Source: Theobroma cacao
Taxonomy: Eukaryota; Streptophyta; Magnoliopsida; Malvales; Malvaceae
NCBI RefSeq assembly: GCF_000208745.1
Contig: NC_030852.1
Location: 26,459,471 to 26,523,470, forward strand
Reading direction: 5' to 3'
DNA length: 64,000 bases
In this document: one piece after another, positions 12,701 to 25,563 of the stretch
How the letters are laid out: each line of letters begins with the position of its first letter
Position numbering within the stretch: position 1 is the stretch's first letter
Program-made: the position numbers and the translations under genes
Notes under the pieces: generated by a model
Seen by the model: the letters and a program-made list of their open reading frames with translations, nothing else
Databases searched by the model: none
What the model was told of the DNA's origin: nothing

Positions 12701-13735
12701 ATGTCATCATCGCCAAAGCCAAAGAAGGAAGGTGCTTTTCTTGTTAATACAGCTTAGACTTTTGATTTCTTTTCTAAATTGGGTCCTCCTTAGTTCGTAA
12801 CGTAAACTATTTACGTTAAACACACATACATATATATTAATTTTAAAAAATTTAACACAAAAGAATTTGAATATAAAAGAAATGATTTAAAGTTTAAATT
12901 TTAATGTAAATTGTGTGATAAGATATAAGTAAACATGATTTCATGGTTATTTTTATATTCGTAAGTTTGTTGAAACTCTATTTACTGATGAAAAATTTAA
13001 ATACTTATATAAATGTATAAATTTGTTATTTTTTGAACTACACAAATATATTAATTTTTATACACCGTGTGCATTTCATATTCATAATATATATAAAAAA
13101 TCAAATCAAAATTCATGTTCCTTGACGTAATATTTTATTAGTCATACGGTAAAATGGTTATTAAATATTCATTATTCCGTTGAGAATATGAATTCAAGTG
13201 AAATTTGTCATCTTGTAAATGATGAAAAATACCAACTTACTCATAAAGGTTACTCGTATTAATACTGATAATAATAATAATTATTATTATTATTTTAGAA
13301 CAAAGCACATGTGGCAACATATTCAGACTGTGCTACCAAAAATTGGGTTTAATTTTACAAGTGGGGGAATGCATCAGCTTAAATTTCCATGTTATATCTT
13401 TAAGAGAAGAAAAAATCAGATAGAGCCAACCGGGCAGTAGTGATTAGTGTAACGTTCAAAGGAGTAGCGTGTCACAGTCTATGCTTTGCTCTCTAAAATC
13501 GACATCTTATATTTTTGGTTTTCTCTTCGTTGATTCAATCAAAAAGCTTTTGCCCTTTTCCTTCTGCAACGTCTTCTTCACTTTCTCTCTCTTTCAAAGC
13601 TGCCTTTTTTTCCTCACTATTTCAAGTCCATAACCGCTCAACAAAAACAAACTTAGTTTTTGCTTCTCTCACTTTCCCGATACAAAATATATATAAAAAA
13701 AAAAGTCCTGCAGAACCAAGAGTTGTCCAAAAACC
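9749..13735. other. Intergenic and ICE1 upstream region, no gene seen
   Basis: About 4 kb of AT-rich DNA with patches of GA- or CT-rich sequence. Short frames at 10922-11255, 11388-11621 and 12055-12255 have no recognisable domain. The last 250 bases before the ICE1 start are CT-rich (for example 13555-13680) and look like a plant 5' leader. A TATA-like ATATATATAAAA at about 13686-13697 is only 40 bases from the start codon, so it may simply be leader sequence. Confidence 0.55.
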
Positions 13736-16700
13736 ATGCTTTCGAGGGTGAACGGCGGTGTCGTTTGGATGGAAGATAAAGAAGATGAAGAATCTGCTTC
13801 ATGGAACAGGACCAACAACAGCAACAACAACAATAACAATAGTGTTATAATGGAGAACAAAGAAGAGATGGGTTCGTTGTCTACATTCAAGTCCATGCTA
13901 GAAGAAGAATGGTACGTAGCAAACAACAGTATTTCAAGCCATCAAGATATTAGAGACCTTTCATTTTCACCAAATCTTGCTGACCATCAAGATAATATTT
14001 TGCTGCATCATCATCATCATCAGCAGCAGCATCATCCAGTGGATTCTTCCTCTTCCTGTTCACCGTCTTCCTCTGTTTTCAACAATCTTGACCCCTCTCA
14101 GGTACACTACTTTTTGCAACCAAAACCAACCTTATCTTCACTCCTTAACGTTGTTTCTAATAACCCTTTAGAGCATGGGTTTGATTTGAGTGAAATTGGG
14201 TTCCTTGACAACCAAGCAACAAATGCTACTACTCTGTTGAACAGGGGAAATGCTGGGGTTTTGGGTAGTTTCGCTGATTTAAGCCATGGTAATCAGATAG
14301 ACACTGCTAATTTGTGTCCTGAGACTCAGTTTTCGAGTTCTAGGATGGTTCAGCTACCGGAAAATGGTGCGGGGTTGGCGGGTTTTCAAGGATTTGATGA
14401 GAATCCTGGAAATGCTCTGTTTTTAAATAGGTCGAAGGTGTTAAGGCCACTGGAAAGTTTTCCTTCAGTCGGAGCACAACCAACTCTTTTCCAAAAAAGA
14501 GCAGCTTTGAGGAAGAATTTAGCTGATAGTGGAGGGAATTTCGGGTTGTTCGGTGGAGGAAAGGTTAATGCTTTGAATGGAATTGAGGGAGATAAAGGGA
14601 AAAAAGAAATGGATGAAGAGAATGAGAAGAGGAAAATTATCTATAGAGATGATCTAGAAGATGTGAGTATTGATGGGTCTGCTTTAAATTATGATTCAGA
14701 TGAGTTTACTGAGAATAACAAGGTGGAGGAAACTCTTAAAAATGGTGGGAATACTTCGAATGCAAACAGTACTGTCACTGGAGGAGATCAAAAGGGTAAA
14801 AAGAAGGGGCTTCCTGCTAAGAATTTGATGGCTGAGAGGCGCCGTCGAAAGAAACTCAATGATAGGCTTTACATGTTGCGGTCTGTTGTTCCGAAGATTA
14901 GCAAAGTAAGAATTTCCTTCACGTTTCTCTTTTTCTTTTTTTTTCCCCTTCTCTTTTCGTTTTTATCTCGTGAATTCAAGTATGAATTATTGAGTTATTT
15001 TAGATCCTCAGAAATGTCAAATATTCTGACTTTTTATCTTTGTTTTCATGGTTGGTGTTTTTGTATTATGTGTGAATGAGTGGCATCTTTTGTTTTTACA
15101 TGTTCCCCCAAAATGTTCTGAGAAAGTTGCATTAATTTCTCTCACATGGAGTCTGGTAGAGTGTTTTTAATTTCCCTTTGGACCACATTCCAGCAAGTTA
15201 TTTCTTTTAAGTCATCCATAAGTAAAGTGATGCTCGATAATTGCAATATATAATATATATTTTTTTATCATGTCTTTTGTATTGGAGCAGCAACATACTT
15301 CATTTTCTATGGCTGCATTTGGTTCTCTTCTCTATCCTTTGATGGCTGCCTCCTGTTTTTGCCGGGCGTTCACCCTTGTCCTTTACACTGCTTCTGTCTC
15401 TTCTTCCAGCCTATTTATCTTGTACTTTCCTTGCTTTTGTCATTTTTATACACTCGAATTTTTCAGGGTGATTTGTAGTTTAAATTCAGTTCTAAGGTTG
15501 AAAATATATGGCTATAGACAGAGATAATGGGTAAATAAGTATCTGCAGTTCATTAATTCTTATAAAGTACAAAAAAAAAAAACTACTGAAACAATTTCAA
15601 ATGAGTCTATGATAATTGAGGCTTCTTGTCAAAGAAAATTTTGGTGTGGACTCACCAATACTGTGCTTCAGATTGAGTGATGAGACTTTTCTTAGGGTCA
15701 GAATGGCTAGGTACCTTTGCGTTGTACTGGTACACAAAGTTCTCAAACATCAAAACTAATATGAGAACCTTTTTCAGATGGAAGTGCTTGACTCTTCTGT
15801 AGATGTTTGTGCTTTCGTTCATTAACTTCACAATTTAATTTTGATCCCATCCAACTTGAACAAAGAACATGTTACTTTCACTTGCTAAGGAAGGCTTCAT
15901 ATTCTTTCAGTTTTGCTTCTTAGAAATGGTATGATTTACATTTACCCTTCTACTAATAGATGGATAGAGCTTCTATTCTTGGGGATGCAATTGAGTACCT
16001 GAAGGAACTTCTGCAAAGGATCAATGACCTCCACAATGAATTGGAGTCCAACCCTCCTAGCTCTTCACTCACACCTACAACAAGCTTCCATCCTTTGACG
16101 CCCACGCCAGTTACCTTACCCAGTCGTATCAAGGATGAACTTTGCCCCAGTTCATTACCCAGTCCAAATGGGCAGCCAGCAAGGGTAAATTCGTCTCCTT
16201 ATGCTGATAAGCTACTTTCATTTTTCTCTTATCATATATCATAAACTCACTTTTATTTCCGGCATACTTAAATTAGTTTCTGCTACCATATTTAGTTTCT
16301 CACTTTCTTGAGTCTTAGCAAGATCAGTATTTAATTAGTCATGCATTAGTGTAAATGTTCGTCCACGTGGGTTGCCACTAGACCTAGTAACTTTGAATAG
16401 GACACGACAACACAACATCAAATTAAGTGAGTTTGAGTTAAGGATAATCGTGTTTTCTGTCTTAAATGTATAAAACCCACCTAAATCGATTAAGACATGT
16501 TTAGTTAATTGTATCATTGTATATCTGTATAACCCATGCCTGTTTATTACTTGTTTAACCAATCATGTAAACACGTTTAAATGATTTGTTTATGACTCGT
16601 TTAAACCCCATATAAATACTTTTTTTGTTATGATTAATAATAATGGTGGATTTTATTATACTTGTTACATACGATTATTAGTTTAGAACTGAATGATGAA

Positions 16701-17903
16701 ATTATATTCTATTTATATTGTACGTATTTTAATTTAATTATATTAATCGTGTTTTCGTGTTAATTATTTAAACGGTTTATAAATCATATCATATCATATA
16801 AAATTTATTTTAACCTGTTTAATAAGCGTGTTAGTTATAGTAACTTATATCGTATTATGTCGCGTGTTTATGATCTTGACACGTTTAATTAATTGTATCA
16901 TAAACATGATTAAAAGGCACAAACACGAATTGCCAGTACTAGTTGCCAAATAATGAACATATTTTGGCAGGCATATCCGGTAAAATCAGTCCACAAGTGC
17001 ATAATGGGTATTGTGGGGTCATGGGTTTTTCTCTCTGCACTCTCCTTTATGTGGGTTGCATGTGGGCGGCATTACAGATTGAGTCATGTTGTATGTTTTA
17101 TACAAATTGTGATGCGAACTGATTTAGCTGTCGTGGTTGCAGAACTTTTGAATCATTTGGTTTTAATTTGCTGTATATACAGGTTGAAGTAAGACTGAGA
17201 GAAGGAAAAGCTGTAAACATCCACATGTTTTGTGGCCGCAGACCAGGCCTTCTGCTGTCCACAATGAGGGCTTTGGACAACCTTGGGCTAGACATCCAGC
17301 AAGCAGTCATTAGCTGTTTCAATGGTTTTGCCATGGATATCTTTCGAGCTGAGGTACAATTTCTTACCATCGTAAAGTGTTCTCATTTGCTTTTAAAATT
17401 TTCACCATAAGATGTTTAAAGCGATGGTGAGTCTCGTAAAACTCACCTGCTCCTCTTAAAAGCAAACAAATGAAAAGCCTGAACCCATGTATTGCTCCAA
17501 GCTGTGAATCCTCGGTAAAAAAAAAAACTGGGGGAGTTAATACAACGTTTTCCTGCTTCTCTTTTTGCCCCACTATTATAATCTTTTATAAAATTGAATG
17601 ATTTTACTATCCACTTAGTTCAATCTTTTCATCTGCTTTTCCACCTGATTTTGATGTGCATGAGCTGTTATGCCCTTATACTTTTTTATTGACAAAAGCA
17701 TCTGAAGATCGATGCATCACTTTCTCCTTTGTGGTTTGAAATGCAAGTAATAGAGAGGAGGTTATCCTTTTCCAGTGTTTGATGATTCATTTATCATTGA
17801 TGTGTGTTCCTATTTTCAGCAATGCAAGGAAGGGCAGGACATCCATCCTGAGCAGATCAAAGCTGTACTTCTGGATTCAGCCGGCTTCCATAACGTGATA
17901 TAG
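13736..17903 (+). CDS. ICE1: ICE1/SCREAM-like bHLH transcription factor
   Basis: Four exons (13736-14905, 15960-16184, 17183-17353, 17820-17903) give 549 residues. The family acts in the nucleus as a MYC-type bHLH that activates CBF cold-response genes and pairs with SPCH/MUTE/FAMA in stomatal development. Visible parts: Asn-rich (about 27-35) and His/Gln-rich (about 91-100) tracts; the KRAAL motif (about 254-258), counterpart of the KRAAM motif where the Arabidopsis gain-of-function scrm-D change maps; the bHLH at about 358-415 with basic residues [15 protein letters not shown]; a leucine-rich extension [17 protein letters not shown]; and an ACT-like C-terminal domain (about 466-549) with [13 protein letters not shown]. 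The first intron splits helix-loop-helix coding between PKISK and MDRAS. The length is slightly above Arabidopsis ICE1. ICE1 and its paralogue ICE2/SCRM2 cannot be separated with certainty. The gene is convergent with the ARF2-like gene. Confidence 0.95.
16367..16941. repeat. Dispersed repeat copy inside ICE1 intron 2
   Basis: About 575 bp rich in GTGTT/AACAC motifs (for example CACGTTTAAATGA, AATCGTGTTTTCGTG, GACACGTTTAATTAATTG). The right end reads AAACACGAATTGCCAGTACTA; inverted, it resembles the left edge GGGTTGCCACTAG. It is related by eye to the two halves at about 7.9-8.3 and 9.5-9.75 kb. It resembles a short non-autonomous DNA transposon; the class is not established. Boundaries are approximate and no clean target duplication is seen. 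Confidence 0.55.
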
Positions 17904-20227
17904 TTTTTCTTCAGCAACTGTATCTGAACTACAAACAGACTTGTTATCTCCAAAGAGAAAGTGAGCAAAGTGCATTTTGTTTCAAGTGTGTACAAGTCCA
18001 ACCTTGAGAGCTTTAAATTAGTTTGAACCAGTGGGAAACTCCCGATGAACTAAAAGCTTTTGGAAGAATTTGAGAATCTGTAATCTTTGAGTTTTTTTTT
18101 TTTTTTTTAAGCTTCTTAATAATTTCTGCTATTAAAATTTGCCCAGACTCTCTCTAAACCTTTTCTAGCTTAACTTAAAAGCACATATTTGTTGATCCTG
18201 GATAGGTAAGCACCTTGCTGCATTCTTTCAATTAATTTAAAACGTATCTTACTTTTGACTTCACCTGATAATTTAGACAGATTTTTTGTCAAACAATACA
18301 TGTGAGATGATTAAAGATGGTACTGTGAACTTTAAAAGACTTTTGGAAAGTTGGGGCCTTTTATTTATTTTAATTTGTTCTTTTTCTGTTATGTGATATG
18401 AAAGTTAGAAACATAGGCATCAGTATCATTTTTGTACCACGTTGTCTTCAGTTCTGAAAGTCTTTAAGATTTGGTCGGTTGGTATTAATCGTGACTTTGT
18501 GTGAGCAAGGGGGTTATGGTACTTGCCCTCAACAAGCCAACTTGTGAGTTACACGACTTCTGCTGCTTTGGTTAAAAGACTAACTTTGAGTAAACATGGA
18601 ATCGTATGTAAACCTTTTTGCCACACCAAAAAACATGTGGTGCACATTCAACGTGGATAAGCTCTCCAAATTATTATGTCCCAGTTGAAGTAAAAGGCTT
18701 ATTATGATCTCGAGTGAATGAATGGGGCCCTGATGTAGTTTGCTCCCACCAGGGGCTCCTGCACTTTTACAACCTTTGGTCTCGCGGAAGAAATGTTAGT
18801 CAGACTATGAATATATATATTTTTACATTTTCCAAGCAGAAAGGAAGAAGTCGAGCAAAGAAAATAATATAATATCATCAAAATGCTGATTATTCCAACC
18901 CAATCCCACTACTCGGGCGGCCAGCATTGGACAGGAATTCCACTGTTTATAGTCAAAAATCAATTGCCTTACCATTCACGCACTTACCAAGCAGCTGGAT
19001 ACAATGGATCTAGCGACAGTGGCGTTAAGAAATCAATCTGGTCGAGTTCCTGGCAAACACTGATGTTTAGAGTAGTTCTACCCATGCAGTCATGAAATAG
19101 TCACCCTTCCTCGTAACTGATGCACTGTTTTGGATGCGATTACAATTTACAGTCCCAACGTTCCTTTTCTATCAGATATTGGTTCTCACCAAAAATACAC
19201 CAATCTATATCATTCCCAACTATAGAAACCGACGACCCACACCCAACAGCATCTCCTTTGGTTCGAGGCAAGACCAGACAAATGGCCACTCAAAACCCTG
19301 CTTCCAAGAATTATTATAGAGAATATCCAGACAAGACTACAAAATTTTCACAACATAGAGAAGGATCAAGGGCATCGAGCAACACATTGCAACAGAGTCA
19401 ACAATCGCAATCACAGAGGAGTGTTTTAACAAATAAGAAAACTGATTTAACTTTCTATTACTTGCTGAAAAAACACACCGCTATAAATAATGTGCTCTGC
19501 ATAAATATTTTGGCTACGTCAAGCTATATGGCAAAGACAATATCCTTGCAGAAATGCACCCAATAACAATGTGTACTACTGACTAAAAAATACAATAAAA
19601 ACCAACAAAATGATATGCTTACTTGAAAAGACATTAGATTGTGTACTAACTTACTTACATTCACAGGCTGAAAAAGAGGAAGGAGGGGGGGGGGGGGGGG
19701 GGTGGGGAGGGTGGTAAACCATCTCTGTACAAGGGGGTATTGAGGATGGTTGCAAAAGCAAGGCTGGTGTAACCACGCTTGGAATTCAAATTCGGGTATA
19801 CATATTTATGTATATAAAAGACACCATACACTACTACCTCCACAACATTTCCAAAACTGGATATACCATTTGTGCCATCTATGTCTGTTCTGAGACAAAC
19901 TTGCTGCCAATATAGACTCACAAGTCAATTTCAACTCAATTAATTCAAGTTCTAACCAACTGGAATGTCACTATAGCACTCCTGATGCTCCACCAAAAAG
20001 CTGAAACAAGAATGGCACATGTTACTTACTATGTAATAACCTTTGGGATGCTGGAACAAGGTACACAAAAGCAAAAATGAGGGAGGCAGCATCTAAGGCA
20101 AATACAACATGGTCAACTCAAATTGATCATTTTTCCACATTCTATACAAAACAAGATCCAATACATTTAGAAATTGCCAGGAGGGTTTACGCACCTAGAA
20201 TATTTCTCAGAACCATTACAGCCAAGC
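17904..20227. other. Convergent 3' region between ICE1 and the ARF2-like gene
   Basis: This holds the 3' UTRs of both genes and about 1.5-2 kb of spacer. Open stretches at 18883-19566 (+) and 19661-19921 (-) have no domain or homologue I recognise and I do not call them genes. An 18-base G run lies at 19685-19702. The polyadenylation positions cannot be fixed. Confidence 0.6.
19685..19702. repeat. 18-base poly-G run
   Basis: Uninterrupted G18, followed by T, GGGG, A, GGG, T, GG. It is downstream of the ARF2-like gene and would be a C run in that gene's transcript if the 3' UTR extends this far. The run length is likely variable and error-prone. Confidence 0.85.
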
Positions 20228-23200
20228 CTAACAATTCTCTGCACTAAATCCTGGACATTTCACTTCTTTTGCATCTAGCTCTTCAGCAGAAACTGGATTA
20301 TCCTCACCCTTAGAACTCAAGGACCCTGGCTTCATCTTCTGGACCTCCTCCCTAGTGTAGATACCAATCTTGCGAACCATGGCACAAAATTCCCTAATTT
20401 ACAAGGAAGAATTTAATAATGATGTAAGCCATCAAACATATGAAACAAGTGAAATGTATTAAAATGAAGACAAGAATCCTTACTGCCAGGGATCATCTCC
20501 AACAAGCATCATATCACCCTCATCATCAGTATAAACAACAAGCCAACCCCTTCTAGGAGCCATTAATTCACCTCCAAAATCAAATAATTGATCCAATTCA
20601 GCAATCAGTGCTTCATAGTTGTTGAACTTAGTAAGGTCCACAGACCTACCAAGAGCAATGCCCTGCTTGTGAACCTGAAAATAAAAAAAAATGAGCAAGC
20701 TCCTTACAGATTTCATAACAGCAAGTTATATTATCAAGACGAGAGTGACAGAACCTTAGTACAGCTCCTAGTTGAAACACTAGGAGGTTTGCTTTGAATC
20801 TCTCTTGTATGGGGCTGACCCAGCTGAAATGTTTTGTCCTGCTCATTAAAAGCAGACAGATCCTCCGGCAATTGAGAGACCTTTGACTTTTCAAACTTTT
20901 GATCAGATTCAAATGCACGAACTTGGTGTGAGGAAGGTTTCATATGATTCACCGGCTTATTCAACACATTTATATGGGAGACTGCTGACTCCGATGAAAC
21001 AGAGTTACTAATGAGAGGAATACCAAAGAGCTTGCAGTTTCCTTCTCTAGATTTTCCAGCCTCATGCTCTTGTACTGATGATGTTTTCGAGATTAAATCT
21101 CTTGAATGAGCTGGACTCTCAAAATGAGATGAGGTTGGGGGAGGCATCAACCAGTTTCCATGTGAGGGCTCAATCCTATGACCTTGAAGTATAGGATACT
21201 CACCAAAACCACTAAATCTACCATTTCCTCGTGCTTGGTAAGGCATGTCAGAACCTTGCAAAGTAGGCTTTGCATTATTGTCAACCAACTTGAGCGAGAG
21301 CCCCGAGGGCATGAGGGACCAAGAGCCAAGCTTCCCTTCCTTATCGAGTAGTTGTTTTCTAATTGGATTCCCAGCTGCTAAAGTTTGATCAGCCAAGGGT
21401 GGACAATACCCATGGGACGAATCAGCATTTAACCCAAAACCTGAGAGAAGGTCAGTGTATGTTGGTTCATGCCTCCCGGAAGACATCCAGTTCTCTGACC
21501 CAAATCTCCTTGAAGCAGAAACCACATCAATCTTCTCATCATCCACTGAAGGTGGCCAAATAACTGACTTTTCAGCAGTGTCAGACTCATTACTCTCAGC
21601 AAAGTTGCCTCTCAAGGTCGAGAATTCTTGACCTTGCAAGACCCTTGAAAACCCACTACCTGGTGAAGGGTCTACAGTAACTTTGGATGAACCTGGGAAA
21701 TGAATGAAATTCCATTGATCTCTCCCATCGAGCTGTTACATGAAATTATATTACAAATCCATTACATGAGACAGGACCTACCTTCCCTAGTAAGCACAGA
21801 GGAATCAGGGGATGAAGGCACTGCATTTGATCGTGGCCTTTTTGGCCTGGGCATTGGAAGGGGATTTAGGGCAGGAGGAGCCAAAGCAGGCTCAATTTTC
21901 CAAGGAGAAACTCTCTCTGGACGAGGTATGGTAGAAGTCTCATCCCATCGCACCTATAACAGTTATTAGAACATTGTTTCAAAATCCCCAAACCTTTGAG
22001 ACATTCTACCATTTGTTTTATTAATCTAAGAAACTGTAAAATGGTCAAGTTAAAATCTACCTTGAGGCATCTCCATTTAGAATCCTGCCACCTTTTTGGA
22101 TCACAATCTTCAATTCCAACTATTGTTCCAGTAAACCTGCAATAATAAAATGGAAAACATTATATCAGTTTGTCTCCATATCAAGTTGAAAACTGTTGGC
22201 TTTATGCAGTAACATACTAGAGACTTCAAAAACAATTTTTTTGATGAAGCCATAGAAGGATATAGTGTCATCAAAGAGACAGGAAGACACAAGCCATACC
22301 TCTGCTCAGGAGCTTCTTCACCTTCAAATCTCATTTTGAACCTCATCCCTATAGAGTAATTGTTCTTTACCGACTCAACATATTGATCAAATGGAACAAT
22401 AAACTCAGCTGGGCTTGTCCTATAACAGAAAATTGATTAGTGTAAGTACAAGAAACAGGAACAAATTCCTCTAAACAGCATTGTTAGAGTTGCAATCATC
22501 ACCCACTGATCTATTTGGGAGCTGTCAAGTATCATGCCAGTAAATATGTAATAGCACATCAAATAGGTAGCCTGATCTATGTACCTAGGTTTGTAATACA
22601 CAGTGAATATGGTTCTTGTTGTGTAGGCATGCCATGCTGTCGCAAGCACACCTAGATGCATGCTATGGCTTGATATTACTGATGAAGGAACATTGCTCTG
22701 CTGCCTCATTGCACGTCGTACACCAACACGTAGGTCTCCATTCTCACCTCTAGAAATTACATTTCATTTCCATGTATTAATTATCAAGCTCAAACAAAAT
22801 ATTCCAAGCTAAAACACCAAATTCCACAGCAAAAGTTCGAAAGCAGGCAAACCTTAGAAATATAAATGCATCCCCTGCAACAAGCCTCTTGGAGCTAACA
22901 AAAACACTCCATCCACTTTGAAGCAAGTGCCTTCTTGGTTGACCTGGTATTCCCATCAACATTTGAATCAAATTGTAAACTAAACAACTTTAACTTGTAA
23001 CTGATTAATCAGAAGAGAACCAAGTTAAAAAAATAAAAGAATACATTGACCAGAACTTGTATGAACATTTCACGATCAAACTCCTTGAATTTCATTGTGC
23101 ATCATGCATAAGCACGAAAACTAAACTTGCATTTACACGTGTCTAATTATTTAGGTGTAAAAGCTTTACCCCTGAAGATATGCCGAAATCGCCACTCATT

Positions 23201-24522
23201 TCCATGCAAATCCTTAGCAACCAACTCCTGGGTTGGAGGTTGCCGTGACATGTCCTGTTAAAAAATAAACCGAAATGAATCACAGCCTGATTATCACAAA
23301 GGAAAACCAAAAAGGGACTACACATCCGTAGAAGATAAACACAAACCAATGGTGGAAGACATTCATCCGCATGCCGCCTAAGCACTGAAAACCCACCATG
23401 GGTGCTTGTATCTGAGGCAGTCAGGGTCTTGCAAAAGGAATGTACATGGAACCGTGGTGGTGGAGGAATGGGAGGCTCCTTGTCCACGGTGTTCTCATCT
23501 TGCTGGAAACATTAGATAGGGTAAAGAAGCAATCATCAAACCAATAGAAATTCAACTCTTTACCAACTCCTAAGGCAAACTGCAGAGTAACAAAATACAA
23601 AATTGAGAACAAAGCTTACATTTGGTTCAGGAAGTAAAGTCACTTGTGCAAAAACCTCATCCGTATCTGGTTCAGCCTATATAATTAACAGCAGAAGATT
23701 ATACCTCTCGTTAGCAAAACAAAACCCAGAAGAAAAAGAAAAATCCATACAAATCGTAGTAACAGAGGAGCAAGGAACCTTTAATTGAACGTTAATCACG
23801 CGACAAAGGATCTTTGACGGAAGATCATATACTGGCATCTGCTGGTCTGCTACCTGATTAGTAGACGCCTCAACCTGATTCACCAGAACTTGTGGTTAAC
23901 GAGCAAATTAAAAACAAACCCGGAAATGGAAACAGAAAAACAAAAATAAACAGAAAAAACGAAGGGAAACTATAACTCACTTCAAATCACATTCATTGTC
24001 CACTAAAGAACATTTAAAATTAACACGACTGTTAAGTGGCACGGGTTCCGTCTAGAGGCCAAAATAAAATAAAATGGGAAAAAGAGAGAAGAAGAAAACT
24101 GGAAGAAAGAAGTCGGAAGGGAAACCTGTTCTATGTGACCTTGAGCAAAGTAGAACACGCGCTCCCCTTCGCGAGGGACAGTCACAAGAGGTCCAGCACA
24201 TGCATGCCATAGCTCCGTATACAGCGCCGTTTCAGGGTCTATTTCCACACACACAACAAAACCAAAGTAAACATATAGCGGCAAACCAAAAACCAAAATT
24301 GAGAACCTGGATCGACAGAGATGGAGAAAAGAAATCTAGAAAAGAGAGAGAGTGAAGGAAGGAGAAAAGAATTCTACCTCTGACGGCAGCGGGACGAGTG
24401 GAATGACCATTTTGCCCTTCCATGGTGCTCCTTGCATCATTTGGCTCGCTATAACCAGAGGAAAAACTCTCTCCTCTTCCATTAACACAATTTCCCTTAA
24501 TTGATACCTCCGAAGTAGTCAT
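20228..24522 (-). CDS. ARF2: ARF2-like auxin response factor (repressor class)
   Basis: Fourteen exons on the minus strand: 24378-24522, 24126-24238, 23779-23874, 23620-23676, 23347-23502, 23170-23254, 22853-22943, 22585-22749, 22300-22419, 22061-22136, 21782-21953, 20755-21692, 20484-20674, 20228-20393. They join in frame to 856 residues, close to Arabidopsis ARF2. Nuclear factor that binds AuxRE (TGTC) sites. Domains: B3 DNA-binding at about 158-260 ([34 protein letters not shown]); Auxin_resp at about 285-375; a basic PRPKRPR cluster at about 403-409; a Ser-rich middle region encoded by the long exon, with KLFGI (about 646-650), similar to the R/KLFG-type repression motif; and a PB1 domain at about 735-820 with [15 protein letters not shown] tasiARF site lies at 21625-21645 and a short uORF precedes the ATG. 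ARF2 is preferred over ARF3 (which lacks PB1) and ARF4 by overall similarity. Confidence 0.95.
21625..21645 (-). promoter_or_regulatory. tasiARF (TAS3) small-RNA target site in ARF2-like exon 12
   Basis: The mRNA strand reads GGGTCTTGCAAGGTCAAGAA at the core, encoding residues about R-V-L-Q-G-Q-E (442-448). This is complementary to the TAS3-derived tasiARF, with roughly one G:U pair and one terminal mismatch compared with the Arabidopsis form as I know it. Such sites are known in ARF2, ARF3 and ARF4, where cleavage limits the transcript. ARF2 usually has one site, and I see one here. Confidence 0.88.
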
Positions 24523-24536
24523 TTCTTCCAAATCTT

Positions 24537-24554
24537 TTAGCTCAGATCTCTCAT
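24537..24554 (-). promoter_or_regulatory. Short upstream ORF in the ARF2-like leader
   Basis: An ATG at 24552-24554 opens a five-codon frame (M-R-D-L-S-stop) that ends 14 bases before the main ATG at 24522. It would be met by ribosomes before the main frame if the leader begins upstream, which the long CT-rich sequence up to about 24960 suggests. Upstream ORFs affecting translation are known in several plant ARF mRNAs. The role here is inferred. Confidence 0.5.
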
Positions 24555-25543
24555 CTGACACTCGCAAATTGTTCACTCAAACTAAAAACCCAAACTAGAA
24601 TTCCACTTAATCTACCATCACCACTGTTATAAAATCCTATCTGCTCTCTTCACCTCGAAGCACAAGTCTTTCTCTTTTCTCGTTTCTCTTTCTCTTTCTC
24701 TGAAACTTTGATCAAATCAACGAAATAAATTTCCAACACCTCAAAAAGGAAGCCTATTCTTCTCTCAATTCACCACCAATCTTCTTGATTTACGCATCAA
24801 TCAATCAATTTACTCTCTCTCTTTCTCTCCACTTTCTATCTCTAGTCGCTTTCACTCTTCCCCTTCCTTCTGCAGAAAACACCTCAGCCTCTATCTTCTC
24901 TTCCACCTATATCAATTGCGGCAGATGAAAAATCAGAGCTCGTACACACCCTAAAGAAATTATTTTGAAAAAAAAAACTATCTTTCTCTCTCTATCTTCT
25001 TTCTCTGGTTTTTTTTTCTTTTTCTTTCTCTCTCTTTTTCTCGTCCCTGTCTCTCTGTGTGTGTCTGATGAGGGGTCGAGGGACTTAACCAAGGGTTGTC
25101 AAAACCGCGGAGGCAATGGCAATCATTTCAACCCCGGTCAATTTCTAACCCACTGAACAACCGGCATTAACCCGTCCGACTTCATTTATCAAACCGGCTA
25201 CACCCGGTGGACTGTTATGGTGGGGAAGAGTCAAGGGGACCAGATAGGGAGCTTATATATTTAAAAACAAGAAAAATTCTTTGTTAATTAATAAAGGCGG
25301 CTTCCCCTTCCCGGGATCGGTTTTAACGACGTTTGCTTTGCTTCCGTCAAAATGTGTCGACGATTGATTGGGTTGGCATGTAACGTCGTTTGTCCTGGCG
25401 TTAGTGGGAAAGTTGTTCTGTTTTTATGGGGAAGTGGCTTTGTCGTGCTATTAACGGGCAGGTTTGGATGGATGTGAAGGGGTAAGGAGAGAGAGAGAGC
25501 GATAAAGAACGAGAAAGAAAAAGATAAGGGAAAAGGTGCTCGT

Positions 25544-25563
25544 GGGGGGCGGGGGGGGGGGGG
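25544..25563. repeat. G-rich run (G6-C-G13)
   Basis: Near-continuous G tract about 1 kb upstream of the ARF2-like start codon, in a GA-rich context. It could form a quadruplex on the plus strand. There is no direct evidence of function. Confidence 0.8.

Noticed and set aside
13669..13926. Minus-strand 85-codon frame with a run of ten leucines
   Set aside because: It is the antisense of the ICE1 start and its poly-Asn codons.
18883..19566. Overlapping plus-strand open frames (up to 148 codons) downstream of ICE1
   Set aside because: No recognisable domain, low-complexity composition, no splice-linked partners; they lie in a convergent 3' region.
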